From positions 62,001 through 126,000 of the forward strand of contig NZ_CANNDQ010000006.1 of assembly GCF_947503375.1 (NCBI RefSeq): a stretch of 64,000 bases of DNA. The letters are read 5' to 3'. Shown piece after piece: positions 38,150 through 46,665 of the stretch; position 1 is the stretch's first letter; each line of letters begins with the position of its first letter. Source of the DNA: an uncultured Psychroserpens sp. (GTDB lineage Bacteria > Bacteroidota > Bacteroidia > Flavobacteriales > Flavobacteriaceae). Below the pieces are notes generated by a model. It was not told the origin of the DNA and made no database searches. It saw only the letters and a program-made list of their open reading frames with translations. The translations under genes and the position numbers were made by a program.

Positions 38150-38827
38150 ATGAAAATTACATTCTACGGTCATGCAAGTCTAGGTTTACAAATTGGAGAT
38201 ACTAATATCTTAGTAGATCCTTTCATATCTGGCAATCCAAAAGCGGCACACATCGATATTGAAACTCTTGAAGCAGATTATATACTGGTTACACATGCAC
38301 ATCAAGATCATATCTTAGATGTTGAAGTCATTGCCAAGCGTACAGGAGCAGTTGTCATATCTAATTTTGAAATAGCAACCTATTACGATAAACTTGGGAT
38401 TGAAAATCATCCAATGAATCATGGTGGTAAATGGGATTTTGAATTTGGCACTGTAAAGTATGTCAATGCCATACATACTTCTTCTTTTCCTGATGGCAGT
38501 TACGGTGGACAACCTGGAGGTTTCGTAATTGAAGGTGAACGTAAAAACATATACATCGCTGGTGATACAGCCTTAACAATGGATATGAAGCTTATTCCAT
38601 TGCAAACAAAATTAGATCTTGCAATTTTCCCTATAGGAGATAATTTTACTATGGGAATCGATGACGCTATTTTGGCTAGTGATCTAGTTGCCTGTGATAA
38701 AGTTTTAGGATATCATTTTGATACTTTTGGCTATATAGAAATAGACCATGAAATGGCTAAGCGTAAATTTTTTGATAAGAATAAAGACCTAATGCTTCTT
38801 GACATTGGTGAACGTATTGAGTTATAA
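38150..38827 (+). CDS. UPF0173 metal-dependent hydrolase
   Basis: A 225-residue metallo-beta-lactamase-fold protein with an intact metal site: THAHQDH near residues 49-55, IHTSSFPDG, AGDTAL near residue 142 and the late His in GYHFDTF. This matches the UPF0173 group in length and sequence. The substrate is unknown. The gene stands alone between a terminator and a 300-base non-coding stretch. Confidence 0.9.
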   Translation: MKITFYGHASLGLQIGDTNILVDPFISGNPKAAHIDIETLEADYILVTHAHQDHILDVEVIAKRTGAVVISNFEIATYYDKLGIENHPMNHGGKWDFEFGTVKYVNAIHTSSFPDGSYGGQPGGFVIEGERKNIYIAGDTALTMDMKLIPLQTKLDLAIFPIGDNFTMGIDDAILASDLVACDKVLGYHFDTFGYIEIDHEMAKRKFFDKNKDLMLLDIGERIEL

Positions 38828-39127
38828 AATAGGAGTTCTTCAGCCTAGTATTCAATAAAACCAAAGTTCACATACAGTTAAAAACTACTAGTATTAGATT
38901 ATTATTTATTTCAAAAGCGTCTTAAGTATTTAAAATGAAAGAAGTATGTAATAAGAGTTAAAAACTTATGATCTTAAATTTTAATTTATCCATATACTAT
39001 TTTGCAAAATACAGTCATTAATTTGAGTTCAACAGCCATTAATTTGATTGTTAAATCTAAGTTAATTAATAGTTTTATACGCTTAATTGATAGTAATACT
39101 TTTAAATTTGCAAGTAAATTAATCAAC
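38828..39127. other. Non-coding gap of 300 bases with a 16-bp tandem direct repeat
   Basis: No convincing gene is present; an open frame runs from 39002 into the DUF2490 gene but reads through very AT-rich, promoter-like sequence. The stretch holds the direct repeat at 39011-39047 and a TAAATTTG promoter box at 39103-39110, 18 bases before the ATG at 39128. Confidence 0.6.
39011..39047. repeat. 16-bp direct repeat with 21-bp period upstream of DUF2490 gene
   Basis: ACAGTCATTAATTTGA (39011-39026) and ACAGCCATTAATTTGA (39032-39047) differ at one base and start 21 bases apart, which is two helical turns. They lie 56-92 bases upstream of the TAAATTTG promoter box, the usual place for activator sites. 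Confidence 0.65.
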
Positions 39128-39817
39128 ATGAAAAAAATATTTTTATTTAGTATCATTTTTTTATTAACCTTCAATACTTATGCTCAAGTAGAACAATCAC
39201 AAACAGGTGCTTGGTATATGTATTTTTTTAATCATCAATTTAAAAACAGTCAATTTGGTATTCAAGGTGATTTGCAATATCGTAATTGGAATGTCCTTGG
39301 AGATCTTGAGCAATTGCTCATCAGAACAGGTTTTACTTATACACCAAAGGACACTAAGGTCTTACTAACTTTAGGTTATGCTAATATTACTACTGGTGAA
39401 TTTGGTGATGGAGATGATACTTCAGGCGAAAATAGAATTTATCAAGAGGCATTATTTCCTCAAAAACTAGGGCACAGAGTTTACCTTACACATCGATTTA
39501 GATACGAACAACGTTTTGTAGAAGACCAAGATTTTAGAACCCGTTATCGCTACAATCTATTTATGAATATTCCAATAAACAAACCAGCTCTAGATAAAGG
39601 TGCTGTATATGCAGCTTTTTATAATGAATTGTTTATCAATGGGCAAGAAGATATAGGTGATGGTAGAACTGTTGAATTTTTTGATCGTAATCGGACATAT
39701 TTGGGCTTAGGTTATGTAATAAAACCTGGCCAGCGAATACAGTTTGGCTGGATGAATCAAAAAACCGATACATGGGGAAAAGGCCAGTTACAGTTTAGTT
39801 TCCATCATAATTTTTAA
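39128..39817 (+). CDS. DUF2490 family outer-membrane beta-barrel protein
   Basis: A 229-residue exported protein of the DUF2490 family. The signal MKKIFLFSIIFLLTFNTYAQ begins at ATG 39128; the open frame extends to 39002, but that extension is not coding-like and would hide the signal peptide. The mature part shows alternating short beta strands (GAWYMYFFNHQFKNSQFGIQGDLQYRNW, HRVYLTHRFRYEQRF, YRYNLFMNIPIN, IQFGWMNQKTDTWGKGQLQFSFHHNF) and ends in Phe, as outer-membrane barrels do. Function unknown. The carbonic anhydrase gene follows after 28 bases. Confidence 0.87.
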   Translation: MKKIFLFSIIFLLTFNTYAQVEQSQTGAWYMYFFNHQFKNSQFGIQGDLQYRNWNVLGDLEQLLIRTGFTYTPKDTKVLLTLGYANITTGEFGDGDDTSGENRIYQEALFPQKLGHRVYLTHRFRYEQRFVEDQDFRTRYRYNLFMNIPINKPALDKGAVYAAFYNELFINGQEDIGDGRTVEFFDRNRTYLGLGYVIKPGQRIQFGWMNQKTDTWGKGQLQFSFHHNF

Positions 39818-39845
39818 TTCAATTATTAACTTTAAATATATAACT

Positions 39846-40610
39846 ATGAAAAAGAGTTTAACAAAAGCGAGTATTGTATTACTGTGTTTGGGGATTATTT
39901 CTTGTAAAGATTCAAACAAAACAACTGCTGTTACTACTGAAAATGCAATGGTTGAAGTTGCTCAAGAACCAATAAAAAGTATTTTAACAGCTGAAGAGCA
40001 AGCGAATATGTCACCAGATGAAATTATTGGTCGACTTAAAAAAGGGAATGAGAACTTTGTAAGTAATAATTTAACTAGGCGAGACCATTCTGAACAACGT
40101 AGAAAAGCTACAATTGGTCAATACCCGAAAGCTATAGTATTATCATGTGTTGATAGTAGAGTTCCTGTTGAAGATGTTTTTGATCTGGGTATTGGAGATA
40201 TTTTTGTAGCGCGCGTCGCTGGAAATATTGAGAATAAAGATATAGTAGGATCTATGGAATTTGCTACTGCAGTTGCAGGATCTAAAGTTGTAATAGTAAT
40301 GGGACACACAGCTTGTGGCGCAGTAAAACATGCTATAGATAATACTGATGCGGCATCAATGAAAATGAATGCACTAGCAGATTTGCTTGATGAGATCAAA
40401 CCTTCAGTTAAAGCTACAGAAACTAATGGCGAAGTGTCTTCTAAGAATGTGGCTTACACTAATGCCGTAATTCATAACAATGCTAAACAAACAGTGGAAG
40501 ATATTAGAAGTAGATCTCCAAAGATGGCCGAATTAGAAGCTGATGGGCAAATAAAAATTGTTCCAGCTGTATACGATATGGAAACTGGCAAGGTAGATTT
40601 TTTAAGATAA
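39846..40610 (+). CDS. Beta-class carbonic anhydrase with lipoprotein signal
   Basis: Zinc enzyme interconverting CO2 and bicarbonate. The beta-class ligands are present: Cys101 and the Asp103-Arg105 dyad in VLSCVDSRVP, and His154 and Cys157 in MGHTACGA. The 254 residues start with a lipoprotein signal (KASIVLLCLGIISC, Cys20), so the enzyme should sit in the periplasm or on a membrane surface rather than in the cytoplasm. It is probably co-transcribed with the DUF2490 gene and ends at a terminator. Confidence 0.92.
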   Translation: MKKSLTKASIVLLCLGIISCKDSNKTTAVTTENAMVEVAQEPIKSILTAEEQANMSPDEIIGRLKKGNENFVSNNLTRRDHSEQRRKATIGQYPKAIVLSCVDSRVPVEDVFDLGIGDIFVARVAGNIENKDIVGSMEFATAVAGSKVVIVMGHTACGAVKHAIDNTDAASMKMNALADLLDEIKPSVKATETNGEVSSKNVAYTNAVIHNNAKQTVEDIRSRSPKMAELEADGQIKIVPAVYDMETGKVDFLR

Positions 40611-40631
40611 ACTGAATACATTTATTTATAC

Positions 40632-40663
40632 AAAAGGTGATGTTTAATAGCGCATCACCTTTT
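40632..40663 (+). terminator. Intrinsic terminator after carbonic anhydrase
   Basis: An 11-base perfect stem AAAAGGTGATG / CATCACCTTTT (40632-40642 with 40653-40663) with a 10-base loop lies 22 bases after the carbonic anhydrase stop. The menC promoter box begins only 10 bases further on. Confidence 0.75.
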
Positions 40664-40672
40664 ATATTATCT

Positions 40673-40680
40673 TATTTTTG
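40673..40680 (+). promoter_or_regulatory. Candidate -7 box TATTTTTG of menC
   Basis: Matches TAnnTTTG and lies 8 bases before the menC ATG at 40689, so the 5' leader would be only a few bases long. No clear -33 TTTG was seen. Confidence 0.45.
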
Positions 40681-40688
40681 TAGTTGTT

Positions 40689-41738
40689 ATGATTGCCAAA
40701 TATCAACCGTACATACTTAATTTTAAGCAAGCCAGTGGAACTTCACGAGGTATTATAAAAACCAAAGAGACATGGTTTATTATAATTGAAGGTAATGGAA
40801 AATTTGGAATTGGTGAGTGTGGTTTATTTAGAGGTCTGAGTGTCGATGATAGACCAGATTATGAAGCAAAACTAAAATGGGTTTGTGAGCATATTTTTTT
40901 GGGGTTAAATGATTTATTAGATGAGCTTACCGAGTTTCCAAGCATTCAATTTGGTTTAGAGCAGGCATTCAAAAGTTTTCAAAGTGACTCTCCCTTTCAG
41001 CTATTTCCTTCAAAGTTTAGTAGAGGAAGTGCTTCAATTCCTATCAATGGATTGATATGGATGGGAAGTGAGTCGTTCATGCGAGCGCAAATCAGAGATA
41101 AGATTGAAGCTGGATTTAGCTGTATAAAAATGAAAATTGGAGCTATAGATTTTGAAACAGAACTAAATCTGATAAAATCTATTAGAAATGAGTTTTCAGC
41201 AAGAGACATAACATTACGCGTTGATGCTAATGGCGCTTTTTTACCTAACGATGCTATTGAAAAGCTGAAACGCTTGTCTGACTATGAATTACATTCTATT
41301 GAGCAACCCATTAAGCAAGGACAAATTGATGCTATGGCTAGACTTTGTGAAGGTACGCCATTACCAATTGCTTTAGATGAAGAGTTAATAGGTGTGATTT
41401 CTGTAACAAACCAACTAGAATTACTACAAACGATAAAGCCACAATTCATTATTTTAAAGCCAAGTTTAGTTGGAGGATGGCAAGGAAGTAGGTCTTGGAT
41501 AGATAACGCTGAAGCTAATGGTATAGGATGGTGGATTACCAGTGCTTTAGAAAGTAATGTAGGTTTAAATGCTATAGCGCAATGGACTTACACATTGGAC
41601 AGTAATTTGCCTCAAGGTCTAGGTACCGGAAGCTTGTTTACAAATAATATTGAAAGTCCATTGTATGTAAAAAATGGTACATTGCAATACAAAACAAATG
41701 ATAAATGGAGCTTATCACTCCTTAATTTTAAACTTTAA
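40689..41738 (+). CDS. menC: o-Succinylbenzoate synthase
   Basis: Enolase-superfamily dehydratase of the menaquinone pathway, 349 residues. The active-site residues are all visible: KMK (Lys147, Lys149), metal ligands Asp179 (RVDANG), Glu205 (IEQP) and Asp230 (LDEEL), and Lys257 (ILKPS). It lies 9 bases ahead of a CPBP protease gene. As these enzymes can be confused with dipeptide epimerases, the assignment is helped by the nearby menF, menD, menB, menA and menE. Confidence 0.93.
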   Translation: MIAKYQPYILNFKQASGTSRGIIKTKETWFIIIEGNGKFGIGECGLFRGLSVDDRPDYEAKLKWVCEHIFLGLNDLLDELTEFPSIQFGLEQAFKSFQSDSPFQLFPSKFSRGSASIPINGLIWMGSESFMRAQIRDKIEAGFSCIKMKIGAIDFETELNLIKSIRNEFSARDITLRVDANGAFLPNDAIEKLKRLSDYELHSIEQPIKQGQIDAMARLCEGTPLPIALDEELIGVISVTNQLELLQTIKPQFIILKPSLVGGWQGSRSWIDNAEANGIGWWITSALESNVGLNAIAQWTYTLDSNLPQGLGTGSLFTNNIESPLYVKNGTLQYKTNDKWSLSLLNFKL

Positions 41739-41746
41739 TAATAATT

Positions 41747-42703
41747 ATGTTTATAGCACAAGCGTATAAAGCGCAGCATGACTTTTGGAGATATCTTGTA
41801 GGATCTCTCATTATTTTCGTTGCCTCAATCATTGGCCAAATACCACTTTTAGTAGCCATCATTTGGAAAATATTACAAGATGGTGGATCTGTTGAAGATT
41901 TTGATGAGACTGCCATCTATAGCATGTTAGAGCCTAATTTGCTGCTGTTTTTACTATTGATATCTTTTGTGTTTGGATTTATAGGATTATACTTTGCCGT
42001 GAAGTACTTGCACAAACAAACCATGAAAGCTATAGCAACAGCAAGAAAAAAACTTGATTGGAAACGCATCTGGTTTGCTTTTGTATTTTGGGGTGTTTTA
42101 TCTTCTGGGATGGTACTACTTGATTATTTTTATTTGTCACCAGGTGATTATCAATTTAATTTTGAACCCAAACGATTTGCAATTTTAGCGGTTATCGCTA
42201 TTGCATTGATCCCAATTCAAACCAGTTTAGAAGAATATGTATTTAGAGGTTATTTGATGCAAGGTTTTGGATTGTTAGCTAAAAATAAATGGTTTCCATT
42301 AGTTATGACCTCTTTAATTTTTGGTCTCTTGCATATTGCTAATCCTGAGATTGATAAGCTAGGTTATATTCTATTGGTATATTATATTGGTACTGGGCTA
42401 TTTTTAGGAATTATGACGCTCATGGACGAAGGTATTGAGCTTGCACTTGGGTTTCACGCTGCAAATAATTTATTTACGGCTTTATTAGTAACTTCAGATT
42501 GGACTGCTTTTCAGACGCATTCAATCTTAAAAGATATAGCTGAACCTGAATTGACTATGATAGATTTGGTTGTACCGCTTTTTGTATTATTTCCAATTTT
42601 ACTATTTATATTTTCAAAAGTATATAAGTGGACCAATTGGAAAGATAAACTTTTTGGGAAAATTGAAGAATTACCAAAAGAAGATTATAAAATTATTGAA
42701 TAA
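41747..42703 (+). CDS. CPBP family intramembrane metalloprotease
   Basis: Membrane protein of 318 residues with about eight helices and the CPBP/Abi (Rce1-like) catalytic motifs: EEYVFRG (Glu162, Glu163, Arg167), FGLLHIANPE (His196) and GFHAANNLF. Family members cleave prenylated or other membrane substrates; the target here is unknown. It is probably co-transcribed with menC and ends immediately at a terminator. The hydrophilic C-terminal tail is lysine-rich. Confidence 0.9.
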   Translation: MFIAQAYKAQHDFWRYLVGSLIIFVASIIGQIPLLVAIIWKILQDGGSVEDFDETAIYSMLEPNLLLFLLLISFVFGFIGLYFAVKYLHKQTMKAIATARKKLDWKRIWFAFVFWGVLSSGMVLLDYFYLSPGDYQFNFEPKRFAILAVIAIALIPIQTSLEEYVFRGYLMQGFGLLAKNKWFPLVMTSLIFGLLHIANPEIDKLGYILLVYYIGTGLFLGIMTLMDEGIELALGFHAANNLFTALLVTSDWTAFQTHSILKDIAEPELTMIDLVVPLFVLFPILLFIFSKVYKWTNWKDKLFGKIEELPKEDYKIIE

Positions 42704-42732
42704 AAAAAGGAGCTTAATTGCTCCTTTTTTTA
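42702..42732. terminator. Bidirectional terminator between CPBP and DUF3857 genes
   Basis: A perfect 12-base stem AAAAAAAGGAGC / GCTCCTTTTTTT (42702-42713 with 42720-42731) and loop TTAATT, starting at the CPBP stop codon, serves both convergent genes. Confidence 0.88.
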
Positions 42733-42745
42733 AGTATAAGACTAT

Positions 42746-44683
42746 TTATTCTGTTGTTTTGAATAGAATAGCTGCTTTGTTGAAATCTGAGGCTGCATTG
42801 ATGACTTCTCTGAATTCTTCATAACGATTCAGATCAAATTCATTGGTTTTGTAAAACTCTTCAATGGTGATAATGATTTTATCATCCTCAAGCTTATATG
42901 ATGATTCAAATTTAGCGAGTTTTTCTCCAGTGGTTCCTTTGTAACTCTTATCTATATTTAAAGAGCTTAAACCTTCAACACCATAACCTTCCGGTATGTT
43001 CACTATAATTTCATAATTATAGCGATTAGGATATAACATTTCAATTGGATTGATTCGTTCTGTTTCCTGATACAATTCACTTTGTGTACCTATAACTAAA
43101 CCAACCTGAAAGATATAGCTATCTCCAGCGTCTTCTAATAACGATTCTGAAGTAATGGTAGTATTTACTTTAAAAGGGACGTTATAAGCTGTTTGGTTAA
43201 TCTCTTCGTTTTTAGTTTGATAATTTATGATCTCTTTATCTTCAATACCAGATCCAGTTAGGTAATCTTTATAATCATTAATACCTTGTTCTGTAGAAAA
43301 GTTGATGACAGCTCTACTGGTTTGTGCCCAATGGCCAAAGTAATCTTGATCTTGTGAGATTGATACGTTTTCAAAATCTTCACCAAAGCTAATATCCATA
43401 TCTCTACGAATTCTACTAAAATCTGGGTCTTCTTGTACAATTTTTGAAAAATAGTGATCAAAAGTAGATGTAATGTACAAACCGTAGTTGCCAAGAATAT
43501 TAAAAGGTGCTTCACCAACCCTTGATTCTATCCGGTCTGGTGCAATATATTTTTTTTCAGTAGGAAGGTAGATTAGAAAATCTTGCAGCATGTTTGGTAC
43601 AAAAAAATCGGGATCAAATTTCTTTAGAAATCGGTTAGCTGTAATTACAATTTCAAACTCCATGTCTAATGCTGTCAAGTATTGAGCATATACCTTTAAA
43701 ATACCATAATCACTAGCAGATCGATTAGTTAAAATATAATTGAGATCTGATAATTCATTATTGTTATTTTTTACGATTGTAAAATTGGTCTTGATATAAT
43801 TTTCGATCATAGACGCCTTTTCAAATCCAGATAAATTAGATTTTCCATTTAAAATTTTATTAGCGTCTTCTTTTGCTTTAATAGCAATTTCTTCAGGAAA
43901 AAACTGTTGCCCAACGTTATTAGAAACATTAGTCCAAAACATACTTTGAGTGATACTTTGACCTTTAGGGAAACATTGATAGACTACAGAAACATTATTG
44001 GCTTTAGGAGTTGAGTATTCTTCTTCTACCATTGCTGGCATGTCTTTGATGATTAATAGATCTGCTGTGTCGCCATCTATGTTTACCGATTCAAACTCAG
44101 CATTAGTTCTGTAAGCTTTTATGTTAGATTCAAACTGCCCCGTAATAAATAAAAACTGAGCCTCTTTTATCTTGTAATCTCTCTGTAGAGTTTCAGTACC
44201 ATAGATGTCAAACTCTTTTTCTACAGTATATAGTACTTCAATTTCAGAGTTTTTTTCTACACCTTCAATTGCAAAGATTTTGAAATCACCATACTCATCT
44301 ACATTTTTTACTTCTTTGATGTTTTCTTGGTTTAAAAGTGTAACCTTACCTTTTGGGTTTATTGTTCGAGCTTTAATACTTACTACTTTCCTTACATCAT
44401 ACATTGGTATATAAACGGTGTTGTGCTGAGCAATTCCTTTATCATCATTTACTCTTACAATAGTATGTTCAGTTTCATAGCGTTTGGGTTCAGGTGATAA
44501 AATATTTGGCGCATATTCTACAATATGTTTTTTAAGAATACCAATAGAAGATTCTTTCATCTCTGCTTTTGAAAGCTCGTGAAGCGCTGGTGTTTCGGTC
44601 CAATCGTATGTTCTAAAATGTTGAGCAAAACTGATGCTACAAGAGGTAATAAATAGTATTAAAAATGTTAATCTTCTGTTCAT
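42746..44683 (-). CDS. DUF3857 protein with degenerate transglutaminase-like domain (second pair, inactive member)
   Basis: A 645-residue exported protein (signal ending near CSISFAQ) with an N-terminal DUF3857 domain, a transglutaminase-like fold region and a C-terminal DUF3858-like domain (PNRYNYEIIVNIPEGYGVEGLSSLN). Where the partner has GDC, this protein reads SDYGILKVYA, and the His and Asp sites are also changed, so it should be catalytically inactive. Its ATG overlaps the stop of the catalytic partner (TAATG). It is a paralogue of the gene at 20316-22493. Confidence 0.85.
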   Translation of the reverse strand: MNRRLTFLILFITSCSISFAQHFRTYDWTETPALHELSKAEMKESSIGILKKHIVEYAPNILSPEPKRYETEHTIVRVNDDKGIAQHNTVYIPMYDVRKVVSIKARTINPKGKVTLLNQENIKEVKNVDEYGDFKIFAIEGVEKNSEIEVLYTVEKEFDIYGTETLQRDYKIKEAQFLFITGQFESNIKAYRTNAEFESVNIDGDTADLLIIKDMPAMVEEEYSTPKANNVSVVYQCFPKGQSITQSMFWTNVSNNVGQQFFPEEIAIKAKEDANKILNGKSNLSGFEKASMIENYIKTNFTIVKNNNNELSDLNYILTNRSASDYGILKVYAQYLTALDMEFEIVITANRFLKKFDPDFFVPNMLQDFLIYLPTEKKYIAPDRIESRVGEAPFNILGNYGLYITSTFDHYFSKIVQEDPDFSRIRRDMDISFGEDFENVSISQDQDYFGHWAQTSRAVINFSTEQGINDYKDYLTGSGIEDKEIINYQTKNEEINQTAYNVPFKVNTTITSESLLEDAGDSYIFQVGLVIGTQSELYQETERINPIEMLYPNRYNYEIIVNIPEGYGVEGLSSLNIDKSYKGTTGEKLAKFESSYKLEDDKIIITIEEFYKTNEFDLNRYEEFREVINAASDFNKAAILFKTTE

Positions 44684-46566
44684 TATTGTCGTTCTAAAAT
44701 TATACTTTTTTTATAAGCTTTGATTAGGCTTTTGATAAAGCCATTCCAATGGTCAAAGTCTTCTTTTTGTATGCTAAGTGTATTAACATAAATGGATTTG
44801 TTCTGTGTGATGATATTGTCTTTAACATTATAAGTAATCCTATAGCCATAGTTTGAATCTTCAAAAGATCTCTCTTCAGGTATGTAGCTCGCTTTATAGC
44901 CTTCAGGAATTTTAAATTTTGTAGTAAAGTTTTTTTGAAATTTATGATCAATTTTTTTACTGTATTTCCGATCTTTCACATCTATGTTACTATTAGATAA
45001 AGACTTGTCTATGTTGAGGTTAATAAAAATTTTCTCACCAATAGTTTTCGTATAACTTGCAATATCAAGGTTATAATCTAATATTAAAGGAACACTTTTA
45101 TTGTTAAAATTTGATTTAGTGATATTAGTGTATTTCGTTTTATTATTCCCTAAAGCAAGCGTAGTATTTAAGTACTCTTCTTCAGTTTTTGTGTCTTTCT
45201 TATAGGTGTAATCAGTTATAAAATCTACTTTTTCATAGCCTTTAAGCGCACGCTTTTCAGAAACTTTCACACTACCCTTATTAAGTTCCATTAATGTGTT
45301 AACGGTTGTTACATTTTTTGAAGCGTCTTGAGCAGGAACTTTAATGATTTTGAAATTATCTTTATCTATGCCTAATAATGCTTCTTTTGTTTGTGTAAAA
45401 CCACTTGGCATACCAAATGGAACATAGCTATCTGTAGCATCAAGAAAAATAGTATCGTTTTCAACAACTGCAGTAGTTATCATATGATTGTCTACCATAG
45501 GAGTAGGCACATCAAAATAAGAATAGTTTCGGTCTCTGGTGCCAATCCAAGTTCTGTAAGCATCAATTCCAACATGGTTAAGCATTTCATAAAGTAGATT
45601 AGCCATATCTTTACAATCACCATAACGTTTATCACAAACACTAGCAGCACCTCTTGGAACAAAACCACCCAGACCATCTTCAAAGGCTACATAAGTAATA
45701 TTATCTTGTACCCAGTTAAATATAGCTTCTGCCTTTTCTCTATCAGAATTTAAAGTTTTTACAATATCATTCGCAATACCATACACTTTTTTTAATGCGC
45801 TATTGTCAATTTGTTCTACTAAAGAAGTATACCATTTGTAGAGGTCACTAACATCATTAAGTACATTTATAGTCTTACCATCTTTTACATAGCTTTTTAT
45901 ATAAACAATGATATGAGGTAAATAGTAAATTATAGATTCGCTATCGTCTTCTCCTTGAAAGCTATCTATGTTGGAAACGGTCCAAGTATATGTATTTGTA
46001 TTTCCTTCTGTATCCTTTTTGAAATCTATATCAATGCCACTCGTATTAAAATCAATATAGCCAATTGTAACATTTGAAGGAAACTCAATAGATAATTGCG
46101 CACTTTTTGTTGGGACATATGTGCCAAAGCGAAACATACCTAGAAAGTGTGGGTCTTTGATGATTTCTTTGTAGTTTAAATGTGTAACTGCACCTTTGGT
46201 TACAGCAGGAAACGTAAAGGTTTTAGATTCTTGATCACTGTAAAAAACACCATTGTCAAACTCGCGTTTTGTCTCAATATAGTCTACTTTAATTTTTTTA
46301 TTGGTCTCTGGAATAAGCGTATAGGCATCGATATCTTCAATTGAAGTAAAACTATCAAAATGCATGGCTTCATTGGCAAAATATAGCTTTTTAGACGTTA
46401 TATATTTAGCTTGCTCAGAAACATTCTTAGCAATATCAAATTGGTCATTTTCAAGTTTTATTTTGATATGTTCATGACGTTTCAAATAAATATAATCTTC
46501 ATCAGAAAAGTCTTGTGACCAACTAAAAAATGAAACCAATAAAAAGAGAAAAAAATATTTGTTCAT
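44683..46566 (-). CDS. DUF3857 and transglutaminase-domain protein (second pair, catalytic member)
   Basis: An exported 627-residue protein. I choose ATG 46566 because MNKYFFLFLLVSFFSWSQ is a normal signal peptide; an upstream TTG at 46587 would add seven residues before it. DUF3857 domain first, then a transglutaminase core with the full triad: KRYGDCKDMA (Cys318), VDNHMI (His361) and IFLDAT (Asp376), then a C-terminal beta domain. It is paralogous to 22497-24419, with the same gene order and coupling to an inactive partner. Substrate unknown. Confidence 0.87.
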   Translation of the reverse strand: MNKYFFLFLLVSFFSWSQDFSDEDYIYLKRHEHIKIKLENDQFDIAKNVSEQAKYITSKKLYFANEAMHFDSFTSIEDIDAYTLIPETNKKIKVDYIETKREFDNGVFYSDQESKTFTFPAVTKGAVTHLNYKEIIKDPHFLGMFRFGTYVPTKSAQLSIEFPSNVTIGYIDFNTSGIDIDFKKDTEGNTNTYTWTVSNIDSFQGEDDSESIIYYLPHIIVYIKSYVKDGKTINVLNDVSDLYKWYTSLVEQIDNSALKKVYGIANDIVKTLNSDREKAEAIFNWVQDNITYVAFEDGLGGFVPRGAASVCDKRYGDCKDMANLLYEMLNHVGIDAYRTWIGTRDRNYSYFDVPTPMVDNHMITTAVVENDTIFLDATDSYVPFGMPSGFTQTKEALLGIDKDNFKIIKVPAQDASKNVTTVNTLMELNKGSVKVSEKRALKGYEKVDFITDYTYKKDTKTEEEYLNTTLALGNNKTKYTNITKSNFNNKSVPLILDYNLDIASYTKTIGEKIFINLNIDKSLSNSNIDVKDRKYSKKIDHKFQKNFTTKFKIPEGYKASYIPEERSFEDSNYGYRITYNVKDNIITQNKSIYVNTLSIQKEDFDHWNGFIKSLIKAYKKSIILERQ

Positions 46567-46665
46567 TTGTTTAGGGTTTAGGTTCAAATATAGGATTATT
46601 TTAATATTTATCTTTAACTTAGTTGTTCAAAATAACATACACTTTATAGCTAATATCGTACCAAA

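Noticed and set aside
39002..39127. N-terminal extension of the DUF2490 protein
   Set aside because: The extra residues derive from AT-rich promoter-like sequence with a direct repeat, and they would bury the clear signal peptide that starts at 39128.
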